From assembly GCF_900215335.1 (NCBI RefSeq), contig NZ_OCMT01000003.1, positions 372,001-436,000 on the forward strand: a stretch of DNA of 64,000 nucleotides. The letters are read 5' to 3'. Every line of letters starts with the position of its first letter. Positions within the stretch are counted from its first letter, which is position 1. Below, piece after piece: positions 8,074 through 16,840 of the stretch. The stretch is from Pedobacter xixiisoli. Lineage in GTDB: Bacteria; Bacteroidota; Bacteroidia; Sphingobacteriales; Sphingobacteriaceae. The position numbers were made by a program, and so were the translations under genes. The notes beneath the pieces are model-generated. The model searched no databases. It was not told where the DNA came from and was given only the letters and a program-made list of their open reading frames with translations.

Positions 8074-8633
8074 TCTAAATGGTGTTTATGATAAAAAGTT
8101 AAATCCTTAAAAGCTAGCTATTTTTATAGTTAGCCATTTTATTAAAAAATAACGTGAAATCCTTCGTGTTATTCTCTAACTCAACCCTGTGTGCTACATT
8201 TTTGTTTTTGATTATTCCTTTAAACTATCAAAGTAGCAGTTGAAATGATTGTCTGTTGGTGAAAATAAAATCTCAAAATAAGAGGTATTGCTGTGTGTAT
8301 GTTGCTAATGAGGAGTTTGTTTTGGCAATGTAAACGCTACCGGTCCGTCATTCGAATTAGGAGAATTTGACATTTAGGACTGCTGTTAATAGTTCTAATT
8401 GGTGCTTATTTTGTTGGGTATAGTATAACAAGTTAAGTGAATGTAAATACTTGTTGTTTATCAATTTCTTAACAGTTTTAAGTATTTGTATCCGTAGCTT
8501 TTGTGCTTAAAATTCGTTAATTTTGCAAGCTATTTTTTATCACATAGGCTTATATGATTTTATGCATTGTTAAAAGCTATGTTTCTATGTGTTTAAACAA
8601 ATAAAGTATATTTAAAACGGAGCGAATTAACAT
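8074..8633. other. 560-bp A+T-rich intergenic region upstream of uvrA
   Basis: No open frame of note, no tRNA and no clear terminator is visible. It lies between divergent genes and probably contains both promoters. A candidate uvrA -7 element is listed separately. Confidence 0.5.
8518..8525 (+). promoter_or_regulatory. Candidate -7 element for uvrA
   Basis: TAATTTTG fits TAnnTTTG. The nearest TTTG upstream (8500-8503) is only 14 bases away, shorter than usual, so the -33 element is uncertain. The leader would be about 105 nt. Confidence 0.4.
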
Positions 8634-11471
8634 ATGGCGAAGAACCACGTAGATTTGGGCGAGCAAAAAGAGGTTGAAGTTTATGGTGCGAGAGTGCACA
8701 ATCTAAAGAACATAGACGTTAGTTTTCCACGCAATAAAATGGTGGTCATTACTGGTCTAAGTGGTAGTGGCAAGTCTTCGTTGGCGTTTGATACGATTTA
8801 TGCCGAAGGACAGCGTCGTTATATGGAAACGTTTAGTGCTTACTCACGTCAGTTTATGGGTGGTATGGAACGTCCCGATGTAGACAAGGTTTCGGGGTTA
8901 AGCCCGGTGATTGCCATTGAGCAAAAAACCACGAGTAAAAACCCTCGTTCGACGGTAGGTACCATTACCGAAATTTACGATTTTATGCGTTTGCTGTATG
9001 CCCGTGTGGGCGATGCGTTTTCGTACAATACGGGCGAAAAAATGGAACGCATGAGCGAAGACCAGATTTTGCAGAACATTTACAAAAAGTTCGAGAAATC
9101 GGCAGTGAACATTTTAGCTCCAGTGGTAAAAGGTCGTAAAGGGCATTACCGCGAATTGTTTGAGCAAATTCGTAAGCAAGGTTATGTAAAGGTGCGTGTT
9201 GATGGCGAAATCCAAGACATTGCTCCGAAAATGCAGGTGGACCGTTACAAAATCCACGATATTGAAATTGTAGTAGACCGTTTGATTATAGACCCGAAAG
9301 ACCATAAGCGTTTGTTGGACAGCATTCAAACTGCGATGCGTTTGGGTAAGGGCATCATTAAAATCAGCGATAAAGAAAATAACGTAGCACACTTCAGTAA
9401 ATTTTTGATGTGCCCAACTACAGGTATTTCTTACGACGAACCTCAACCAAATAGTTTTTCGTTTAACTCGCCTTATGGCGCTTGCGAAACTTGCGATGGT
9501 TTAGGCTATATTTTCGTGGTAGATAAAAAATCTATCATGCCTAATATGAAGCTGAGCATCTTGAACGGTGGTTTGGCTCCTCTTGGTGAGTATCGTGATA
9601 TTTGGGTTTTCCAAGTGTTAAAGGCATTGGGTAAAAAGTATAATTTCTCTTTATCTACTCCTTTAGAAAAACTGGGTGACGAAGCGATTGATTTGATTTT
9701 AAAAGGTGCACCAGATTTGATTTCGGTGGAAGTAGCTTACAACAAATGGAACGTACAGAACTACCAAGTTACTTTCGATGGTATCATTAAATTATTAGAA
9801 GAGCAACAGGAGAAAAGGGGAGAAGGTGGTTCGGATGATATGGAAGCTTTCCGTAGATTGGAAACTTGTCCGGATTGTCATGGTGCCCGTTTGAAAAAAG
9901 AAAGCCTGCATTTCAAAGTAGATGGCAAGAATATTTCTGAGCTGGCTACTATGGATGTGGCTACTTTGCATCAATGGTTTGATGGTGTTGAGGATAGATT
10001 AAACGAGCGTCAGAACACGATTGCTAGAGAAATACTGAAAGAAATTAGAGCTCGTATTGGTTTCTTGCTAGATGTGGGTTTAAACTACCTTACTTTAGAC
10101 CGTACGTCGCGTACACTTTCTGGTGGCGAGGCGCAACGTATTCGTTTGGCTACACAAATTGGTTCGCAACTGATGAATGTAATGTACATTTTGGATGAGC
10201 CAAGTATTGGTTTGCACCAACGTGATAACGAACGTTTAATTACCGCATTAAAAAACTTACGTGATTTAGGAAACACCGTTTTGGTCGTAGAACATGATAA
10301 GGATATGATTTTAGAAGCCGACCATGTAATTGACGTTGGTCCGGCGGCGGGTGTACACGGCGGACAGATTGTTGCGCAGGGAACGCCAGCACAAATTTTA
10401 AAATCGGGTACTTTAACTGCTTCTTATTTGAACGGCAAAAAAGGAATCGAAGTTCCGAAGAAACGTAGGGAAGGTAATGGTCATCATTTAGGAATTATCA
10501 AAGCTACTGGTCACAACCTAAAAGAGGTATCGGTAGATTTTCCTTTGGGTAAATTTATTGCCGTAACTGGTGTTTCTGGTAGTGGTAAATCGAGTTTAAT
10601 TACGGAAACCTTATACCCAATTTTAAATCATCACTTCTTTAGAGCAAAGAAAAAACCTTTGGCTTATGAGAAAGTGACTGGCTTAAAGGAAATTGATAAG
10701 GTAATTGAGATTGATCAAGCGCCAATTGGTCGTACGCCACGTTCTAATCCTTCTACTTATACCGGTGTTTTTTCTGATATCAGGAATTTGTTTGTGGCTT
10801 TGCCAGAGGCGAAGATTAGAGGCTACAAGCCTGGTCGTTTTTCTTTCAACGTAAAAGGTGGAAGATGTGAAACTTGTCAGGGAGCGGGAATGAAGGTAAT
10901 TGAGATGAATTTCTTACCAGATGTTTCAGTGCCGTGTGAGGAGTGTGGTGGTAGAAGATACAACCGCGAAACTTTAGAGGTTCGCTACAAAGGCAAATCG
11001 ATTAGCGATGTGTTGGATATGAGTATCGAGGATGCTTGCCACTTCTTTGAGCACATGCCTTCGATCTACCGTAAAATCAAAACCTTAAATGATGTTGGTT
11101 TAGGGTACATCCGTTTGGGACAGGCTTCTACCACTTTATCGGGTGGTGAAGCACAAAGAGTGAAATTAGCTACCGAGCTTTCGAAAAAAGATACTGGTAA
11201 AACCTTCTATATTTTGGATGAACCCACAACGGGTCTGCATTTTGAAGATATTGCGGTGTTGTTAGGCGTATTGAATTCATTAGTTGAAAAAGGAAATACC
11301 GTTTTGGTCATCGAGCATAATTTAGATGTGGTTAAAGTAGCCGATTGGGTAATTGATTTGGGTGAAGAAGGCGGTGCAGGTGGTGGCAGAATTATTTTCG
11401 AAGGCACACCAGAGGGATTAATCGAAAACCCGATTAGTTTAACGGGCAAATTTTTGAAGAAAGAAATGTAA
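8634..11471 (+). CDS. uvrA: UvrABC excinuclease subunit A
   Basis: The damage-sensing ATPase of nucleotide excision repair, working as a dimer with UvrB. Its 945 residues match the family length. It contains two ABC ATPase modules: Walker A GLSGSGKSS (41-49) and GVSGSGKSS (about 643-651), and the signatures LSGGEAQRIRLA and LSGGEAQRVKLA. The second zinc finger is complete (CETC...CEEC, about 745-775). The first is not: C260 is followed by Thr at 263 where E. coli has its second Cys, with C284 and C287 present. Only the C-terminal finger is known to be essential, so activity is expected. The gene stands alone with its own promoter region. Confidence 0.97.
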   Translation: MAKNHVDLGEQKEVEVYGARVHNLKNIDVSFPRNKMVVITGLSGSGKSSLAFDTIYAEGQRRYMETFSAYSRQFMGGMERPDVDKVSGLSPVIAIEQKTTSKNPRSTVGTITEIYDFMRLLYARVGDAFSYNTGEKMERMSEDQILQNIYKKFEKSAVNILAPVVKGRKGHYRELFEQIRKQGYVKVRVDGEIQDIAPKMQVDRYKIHDIEIVVDRLIIDPKDHKRLLDSIQTAMRLGKGIIKISDKENNVAHFSKFLMCPTTGISYDEPQPNSFSFNSPYGACETCDGLGYIFVVDKKSIMPNMKLSILNGGLAPLGEYRDIWVFQVLKALGKKYNFSLSTPLEKLGDEAIDLILKGAPDLISVEVAYNKWNVQNYQVTFDGIIKLLEEQQEKRGEGGSDDMEAFRRLETCPDCHGARLKKESLHFKVDGKNISELATMDVATLHQWFDGVEDRLNERQNTIAREILKEIRARIGFLLDVGLNYLTLDRTSRTLSGGEAQRIRLATQIGSQLMNVMYILDEPSIGLHQRDNERLITALKNLRDLGNTVLVVEHDKDMILEADHVIDVGPAAGVHGGQIVAQGTPAQILKSGTLTASYLNGKKGIEVPKKRREGNGHHLGIIKATGHNLKEVSVDFPLGKFIAVTGVSGSGKSSLITETLYPILNHHFFRAKKKPLAYEKVTGLKEIDKVIEIDQAPIGRTPRSNPSTYTGVFSDIRNLFVALPEAKIRGYKPGRFSFNVKGGRCETCQGAGMKVIEMNFLPDVSVPCEECGGRRYNRETLEVRYKGKSISDVLDMSIEDACHFFEHMPSIYRKIKTLNDVGLGYIRLGQASTTLSGGEAQRVKLATELSKKDTGKTFYILDEPTTGLHFEDIAVLLGVLNSLVEKGNTVLVIEHNLDVVKVADWVIDLGEEGGAGGGRIIFEGTPEGLIENPISLTGKFLKKEM

Positions 11472-11477
11472 CGGTAG

Positions 11478-11615
11478 GGGCGAAATATCTTTCGCCCTTA
11501 ATAAAAGCGGATTATAAATCCGTAGATAAGCATTTGGGATTACAAATCCCGAATAGCAATTAAATATTTGCCTGATAAAAAAAATACAAGGGCGAAAGAT
11601 GTTTCGCCCGTACGG
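11478..11615. repeat. Composite of dispersed repeats between uvrA and the yiaA-like gene
   Basis: Two inverted copies of the GGGGCGAAA...TTTCGCCC palindrome (11478-11498 and 11590-11615) bracket two smaller palindromes, GCGGATTATAAATCCG and GGGATTACAAATCCC. The small palindromes recur at about 53288-53330. The first copy begins 6 bases after the uvrA stop. Confidence 0.65.
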
Positions 11616-11647
11616 AGTAAATATTTTCGGTAATGCGAAAAACAAAA

Positions 11648-11678
11648 AAGCGCTGCAAGTAGATTACCTGCAGCGCTT
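11648..11678 (-). terminator. Rho-independent terminator of the yiaA-like gene
   Basis: A perfect 10-bp stem (AAGCGCTGCA/TGCAGCGCTT) is followed on the minus strand by a T-rich tract. Confidence 0.8.
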
Positions 11679-11697
11679 CCATTTAATTTCGATTTTC

Positions 11698-12105
11698 TTA
11701 ATTCAATGGATGTTTTCCCCTAGCAATTTGACCATCACGAGTGTTCTTTTGCACAGTGATAGCGCCAAAAATAGCGAGCAGAAAAGCGAAGGCATAAAAG
11801 CCTTTCTCGCTGGGCAACAAATCTGCATTCCAAAGCCCGATGATAAGCAGGGCAATAGTTAGAAGCGTTGCGAACCAGCTAATGCCATAGTAAAGTTCTG
11901 TTACCGGAATGCTCTCCAATTTGTCTCTCACTGCTTTTTGTAGCGAGATTACAGCAAACAATCCAAACATTAATACGGCAAAATAATAACCTTTTTCGTT
12001 GAGCAGCATGTCCGAGCGCCACAGACCAATAATAAAGCCAATCATGCCAACACCCAAGGCAATCCATGAGGCTGCAACAAAGGCATTTGAAGGTTTTTGA
12101 TTCAT
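11698..12105 (-). CDS. YiaA/YiaB-type inner membrane protein
   Basis: A 135-residue protein with two copies of the YiaAB two-helix unit: SWIALGVGMIGFIIGLW (about 13-29) with LNEKGYYF, and SWFATLLTIALLIIGLW (about 76-92) with LPSEKGFYAF. Four transmembrane helices are expected. The domain is named after E. coli YiaA and YiaB; its biochemical role is unknown. It is a single gene with a clear terminator, and its upstream region faces nnr on the other strand. Confidence 0.82.
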   Translation of the reverse strand: MNQKPSNAFVAASWIALGVGMIGFIIGLWRSDMLLNEKGYYFAVLMFGLFAVISLQKAVRDKLESIPVTELYYGISWFATLLTIALLIIGLWNADLLPSEKGFYAFAFLLAIFGAITVQKNTRDGQIARGKHPLN

Positions 12106-12234
12106 TGTTTTAAATTTAGGTTAATCATTAACAATTGCACTAAAGACTTTCGATATCAATAAATGTTACGAAATCAGGATTTAATTTTTGTTAGATAAAG
12201 GCTAACTTTATATAGTTACTTCTGTTATATCATC

Positions 12235-13734
12235 ATGCAAAATCTGCTTGTTTCTTCCCAAATCAAAGATGTTGATACTTATACTATTCAACATGAACCT
12301 ATAGTTTCCATTGAATTAATGGAGCGAGCTGCCTTGGCATTTGTAAATGCTTTTATTAACAGATTTGGTGATGAGGAAGCCACGATTTGGGTGTGCTGCG
12401 GCCAAGGAAATAACGGTGGCGATGGTTTAGCAATAGCGAGATTGCTTAGGAAAAATGGTTATACAAAGGTCAAAGTTTTCTTAGCAAATTACGCACAGAA
12501 AACCTCTCCAGATTATCTGAGAAATTTAGAAAGATTAAAGCAAGAAAAATCTGAAATTCCAATATTAGAAGACTTGCAAGCATTAAAACTACGGCAGAAT
12601 GATATCGTAATTGATGCAATTTTAGGTTCTGGATTAAATAAGCCTTTGAGTGGAAAGTACGAAAAACTGGCAGTGCTCATCAATACTTCTAAATCTAAAG
12701 TGGTAGCGGTAGATGTACCGACTGGATTTAAAAGTGAAGGCGAATTAGATGCGATATACAACGGAGTAAAGGCAGACTTCGTGATTTCATTTCAAGTTCC
12801 AAAAATCAATTTCTTCTTTCCCGAGAGCATAAAAGCAATAAGAGAATTTGAAGTAGTATCTATTGGACTAGACGAACCTTACATTGAAAGTCTGCCGAGC
12901 CAATGGAAGTTGGTAACCGAACAGTTCATCAATAAAACCATCAAGCCAAGAGCACGATTTTCGCACAAAGGTACTTACGGACATGCCTTAATTGTTGCTG
13001 GCGATACAGAAACAATGGGCGCTGCTTTGTTAAGTGTCAATGCTTGTTTGCAGGCTGGCGTAGGTTTGGTTTCTGCTTGTATTCCACAAAGTGGATTGAC
13101 CGCTTTAAATGTAAGTCTGCCAGAGGCAATGTATTTCAACAGGGAAAACCTTAGCAACACAGATTTGCAAAAATACCAAGCTATTGCCATTGGTTCAGGT
13201 TTAGGTATTGGAGAAACTCAAGAGCAACTACTAGAACAGTTACTTAGTAAAAATAAGCCCTTATTAATAGATGCCGATGCTCTAAATATCCTTTCGGAGA
13301 ACAAAGAGTTGCTAAAAGAAATTCCTGCTCAAAGTGTGCTTACCCCACACATGAAAGAGTTTGATAGATTGTTTGGACATCACGACAATTGGTGGAACCG
13401 AGTAGAAATGGCGAAAAAGAAAGCAATAGAACTGGAATTAATCATCGTCCTTAAAAATCAGTACACGTTTATTTGTTTGCCAACTGGCGATATTTGCGTC
13501 AATCCAACAGGCAATCCGGCAATGGCTCAAGGCGGTATGGGCGATGTACTGACCGGAATAATAACAAGCTTTTTGGCGCAAGGATATAACTCATCACAAG
13601 CGGTTATCTTAGGCGTTTACCTACATGGCAAAGCAGGAGATATTTTAGCCGAAAATCGTGAAATCGTCACTGCATCAGCCTTAGCTAAATCGCTACCTAA
13701 AGTTTTAAAGAACATTAATTCAGAAAAGAGTTAA
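12235..13734 (+). CDS. nnr: Bifunctional NAD(P)H-hydrate epimerase / ADP-dependent NAD(P)HX dehydratase
   Basis: Repairs hydrated NADH and NADPH: the N-terminal YjeF_N domain (about 1-210) interconverts the R and S epimers, and the C-terminal ribokinase-like domain (about 225-499) dehydrates the S form with ADP. Motifs seen: [11 protein letters not shown] (about 55-65), VDVPTGF (about 160), and the dehydratase motif [19 protein letters not shown] near residue 430. The length matches the fused bacterial enzyme. Its 3' end overlaps that of the convergent lipA gene by 4 bases. Confidence 0.95.
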   Translation: MQNLLVSSQIKDVDTYTIQHEPIVSIELMERAALAFVNAFINRFGDEEATIWVCCGQGNNGGDGLAIARLLRKNGYTKVKVFLANYAQKTSPDYLRNLERLKQEKSEIPILEDLQALKLRQNDIVIDAILGSGLNKPLSGKYEKLAVLINTSKSKVVAVDVPTGFKSEGELDAIYNGVKADFVISFQVPKINFFFPESIKAIREFEVVSIGLDEPYIESLPSQWKLVTEQFINKTIKPRARFSHKGTYGHALIVAGDTETMGAALLSVNACLQAGVGLVSACIPQSGLTALNVSLPEAMYFNRENLSNTDLQKYQAIAIGSGLGIGETQEQLLEQLLSKNKPLLIDADALNILSENKELLKEIPAQSVLTPHMKEFDRLFGHHDNWWNRVEMAKKKAIELELIIVLKNQYTFICLPTGDICVNPTGNPAMAQGGMGDVLTGIITSFLAQGYNSSQAVILGVYLHGKAGDILAENREIVTASALAKSLPKVLKNINSEKS

Positions 13735-14624
13735 ACAATTCCTTCGATATCAAAAAGGTGTTTTTCTGCGTGGTAAGAAGAACGAACTAAAGGTCCACTT
13801 TCTACATATTTCAAGCCTTTTGCCTCGCCAACTTCTTTGTATTTTGCAAATTGGTCTGGATGAATCCAATCTACCACTGGATGGTGAGCCTTTGTCGGTT
13901 GTAAATACTGGCCTAAAGTTAAGATATGAACACCATTTGCTACTAAATCATCCATTGCTTCGAAAACATCTTCTTCAGTTTCGCCCAAACCTAGCATAAT
14001 ACCAGTTTTAGTACGTAAACCAAATTCCGAAATTCTCTTCAAACACTCTAAACTTCTATCGTATTTAGCTTGGATACGTACTTGGCGAGTTAAACGGCGC
14101 ACTGTTTCCATATTGTGCGAAACCACTTCTGGTCTTTCTTCCAAAACACGGTATAAATTATCCCATTGACCTTTAAAATCAGGGATTAAAGTTTCTAAAG
14201 TTGTAATTGGACTTTCTCTTCTGATAGCCTGTAAAGTTTCTGCCCAGATGATAGAACCACCATCTTTTAAATCATCGCGGTCTACCGAAGTAATTACGCA
14301 ATGTTTAACACCCATTAACTTTACCGAGTTAGCCACACGATTAGGTTCATCGGTATCAACTGCCAAAGGACGACCTGTTGCCACCGCACAAAAAGAACAA
14401 GAACGGGTACAAATATTACCCAAAATCATGAAAGTTGCCGTCCCTGCACCCCAACATTCGCCCATATTAGGGCAATTACCGCTTTCACAAATGGTGTGCA
14501 GCTTATGTTCGTCAACCAAACTTCTTACTTGTGCGTATTCTTTACCCACAGGTAATTTTACCCTTAACCAATCGGGTTTACGAGCTTTTTCGGTAACTGG
14601 CGCAACAACAGGAAGTTCAATCAT
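13731..14624 (-). CDS. lipA: Lipoyl synthase
   Basis: A radical-SAM enzyme that inserts two sulfurs into protein-bound octanoate to make lipoate, needed by pyruvate and 2-oxoglutarate dehydrogenases. Both iron-sulfur sites are intact: the auxiliary cluster cysteines C46, C51 and C57 ([12 protein letters not shown]) and the radical-SAM motif C72, C76 and C79 (CTRSCSFC). The C-terminal RSSYHA motif, whose serine binds the auxiliary cluster, is present near residue 282. Length 297. lipB is not in the window. A perfect TAACTTTG ends only 4 bases before the ATG, so the mRNA is probably leaderless. Confidence 0.97.
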   Translation of the reverse strand: MIELPVVAPVTEKARKPDWLRVKLPVGKEYAQVRSLVDEHKLHTICESGNCPNMGECWGAGTATFMILGNICTRSCSFCAVATGRPLAVDTDEPNRVANSVKLMGVKHCVITSVDRDDLKDGGSIIWAETLQAIRRESPITTLETLIPDFKGQWDNLYRVLEERPEVVSHNMETVRRLTRQVRIQAKYDRSLECLKRISEFGLRTKTGIMLGLGETEEDVFEAMDDLVANGVHILTLGQYLQPTKAHHPVVDWIHPDQFAKYKEVGEAKGLKYVESGPLVRSSYHAEKHLFDIEGIV

Positions 14625-14628
14625 GCTA

Positions 14629-14636
14629 CAAAGTTA
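14629..14636 (-). promoter_or_regulatory. -7 element of lipA, leaderless geometry
   Basis: TAACTTTG on the minus strand, with 4 bases between its last G and the ATG. Transcription would start at or next to the start codon. Confidence 0.6.
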
Positions 14637-15402
14637 AGCAATCTTGCTGAAATGTTATAAGATTGAAATGTTGGAAAGTTGTAATGTTTTGGATTAGTTG
14701 TTTGGGTGGTTAGGATTGCATAAAACTCTAGTCTGGATTTGCAGTTCCATATTTTTAGCGTACTTAGTAGAAATCCCAACTGATTTTTGGATTTGAAAAG
14801 CAGGTTTCCAGCTGCGGTTAATGTTAGCCCTTCTTTCCGCTGTAGTCCCGAGTAACCTCGGGAGCTGCCGCTTCAATAAGGTTTAAAATGCAAAGCCTGT
14901 GCAAGTAACTCAAAAAGCCTGTGCAAAATAACATGAGGCATCAGCATTGTAAGTAATTTCAAGCCCTAGCAGTTCACCCTCATTTACCTTAAATCCAACC
15001 TTGGCTGGTACGGAATGTATTAAATGGTAAAGCTACTTCTAGCAGAAATGGCTACACATCATATACATCTATGAAGTTTAAATCCGTAGGATTTTAATGA
15101 TTATAGCATAATGAATTTTTTTATGCGACCCCGATGTGGTCGAACTTTATCCGACAATCTTGCTATAAATATTTAACCTCTACGAGGTTCTCAGTAAATA
15201 AATAGGTATAATAACAGACGTAGTATTTGTTGATGATATGCAACTATTTTAAAGAATTATCTCCATATGTTTGGCAGGCGCTAAAAAAAAAATATGTCAT
15301 AGCCTTCCGCTTTGCTACAGGTCAGGGTGGTAAATAGTAATCCCGTCATGCTGAATTTATTTCAGCATCAGTTAGTTTTAAAAGTTATTCCGGTGGGTAA
15401 CT
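14637..15402. repeat. 766-bp gene-free region made of degenerate dispersed repeats
   Basis: No coding frame is supported. Recognisable pieces include a CCCGAG...CTCGGG hairpin near 14848-14862, a CCTCTACGAGGTT motif near 15177, and a module at about 15300-15375 containing GTCATGCTGAATTTATTTCA that recurs inverted at about 53125-53180. It looks like a graveyard of repeat modules rather than regulatory DNA. Confidence 0.5.
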
Positions 15403-16710
15403 TTAATTCAACAAACTTTTTGCTCCATCCAAAAGGTCGCTTCCTTTCTTCTTCAGTTCATTCTTTCCTTTTTCTATCGAAGTTTCACTAGTATACGAAC
15501 TTACCGCATTAGACATATGCTGAACCTTGCGCACAGTTGCAAAAATTTCATCTGTATGCGGTACATTGTTAGCTTTCAGTACCTTTTGCCAATCTATTTT
15601 AACTAACACAGAAATCATGTATTTAGTGGCTATTTTGCTCAAAAACACTTTGTCGTAAACACCATTTAATGCTTTTCCTGCTTCACGATCATTAACATAA
15701 ACAATAGTTTTCGCTATCGCTTCTTTCTCACTATTAGAAAGCAACGGACTTTTTTGCAATTTAGATAATGCAGCAACTGCCTTTTCTTTGTCTTCTCGTT
15801 TAAGGTACAAGTAGCTTTCAACGGCTAAAGTTAGTTCCGTTTCTAAGCCAAGTTTTTTCGTGTCTTCCAAAAATTTTTCGAAATCGTCCAAACCTCTTTC
15901 TTCATCAACCTTTCTTTCCATCCTTAATCTATCAAAGCCTCTAAACAAATAATTTAGACCATGGAAAGCGGTATGAGTTTGGCTGTCACTCAAGTTTCTC
16001 CATCCAAAAAATGCTTTGGTATAAGGCAATGGAACGTTTTCATTCCTATCAAGCCATTTGATATTTCTGCTAAGCCCATCTTCCGACAGGTAAAATAAAT
16101 TATTGCTGAAAAATAAGAAGCCACGCACAAACTCTAACAAGGTTTTAGTTTCGTGGTCTGGCAAAAGTTCGGGTTGAGTTTTAGAACATTCATAAAGTGC
16201 AAAAGGCTGCCCCAAATCTCTAGTCGCCAAAACCACCATGCTTAATATAGCGTGCTCAATATTTTGGGCTTCTGTCTTCTTTTCGTTAACCAATAACGGA
16301 AATGCTTTACCTCCATTACCGTAAATTTTATTGAAGCCTTCAACCAAAGTCGGAAAAATATCTTCATCCGTTTCTTTTACAAATCCTTTAACGGCACGGT
16401 AGTCTTTGTACAATAACAATGCTTCCATTGGAGAAATGCTCTTTCCCGAATCTGTATTTACATTACTTAAGGAGTTTAAAACAGTATTTAAGTGTTTGCT
16501 GAATTTTTGATATTCTGGTTTTGTCGTGTCCTGTACAGCAGATGACCTTACCGCAATTTTTGCAAACTTGTAGAAAGTGATTTTGTCATATGCTAGGTTC
16601 TCCGTCAGCTTTTCTTTATCCAATGCCAAAAGCTCTTCGTCTGTATCTGGATTTGAACAACCAGCCGCTAAAAAAAAGAAAAGTAGTAAAATCGAGTGCT
16701 TATATTTCAT
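15403..16710 (-). CDS. Lipoprotein of unknown function
   Basis: A 435-residue protein beginning with a lipoprotein signal (hydrophobic stretch about 6-16, lipobox AAGC with Cys18). The rest is hydrophilic, apparently all alpha-helical, with no motif I recognise; Lys-, Glu- and Leu-rich helices continue to the end. It is probably anchored to the inner or outer membrane facing the periplasm. It is transcribed in the same direction as the histidine kinase gene upstream, 130 bases away, so a functional link is possible but not shown. I cannot assign a family. Confidence 0.75.
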   Translation of the reverse strand: MKYKHSILLLFFFLAAGCSNPDTDEELLALDKEKLTENLAYDKITFYKFAKIAVRSSAVQDTTKPEYQKFSKHLNTVLNSLSNVNTDSGKSISPMEALLLYKDYRAVKGFVKETDEDIFPTLVEGFNKIYGNGGKAFPLLVNEKKTEAQNIEHAILSMVVLATRDLGQPFALYECSKTQPELLPDHETKTLLEFVRGFLFFSNNLFYLSEDGLSRNIKWLDRNENVPLPYTKAFFGWRNLSDSQTHTAFHGLNYLFRGFDRLRMERKVDEERGLDDFEKFLEDTKKLGLETELTLAVESYLYLKREDKEKAVAALSKLQKSPLLSNSEKEAIAKTIVYVNDREAGKALNGVYDKVFLSKIATKYMISVLVKIDWQKVLKANNVPHTDEIFATVRKVQHMSNAVSSYTSETSIEKGKNELKKKGSDLLDGAKSLLN

Positions 16711-16840
16711 GTTATTTTAAACTAATGTAGTTATTAGAAAGCATTTTAGGTAATTGTTCCCAACTTCAAAAGTATCCTAATTTACTAAAGAAAAAAAAAG
16801 CCCACAATAGAATATGCTGTGAAGAAGTAGGTTATTTGTA

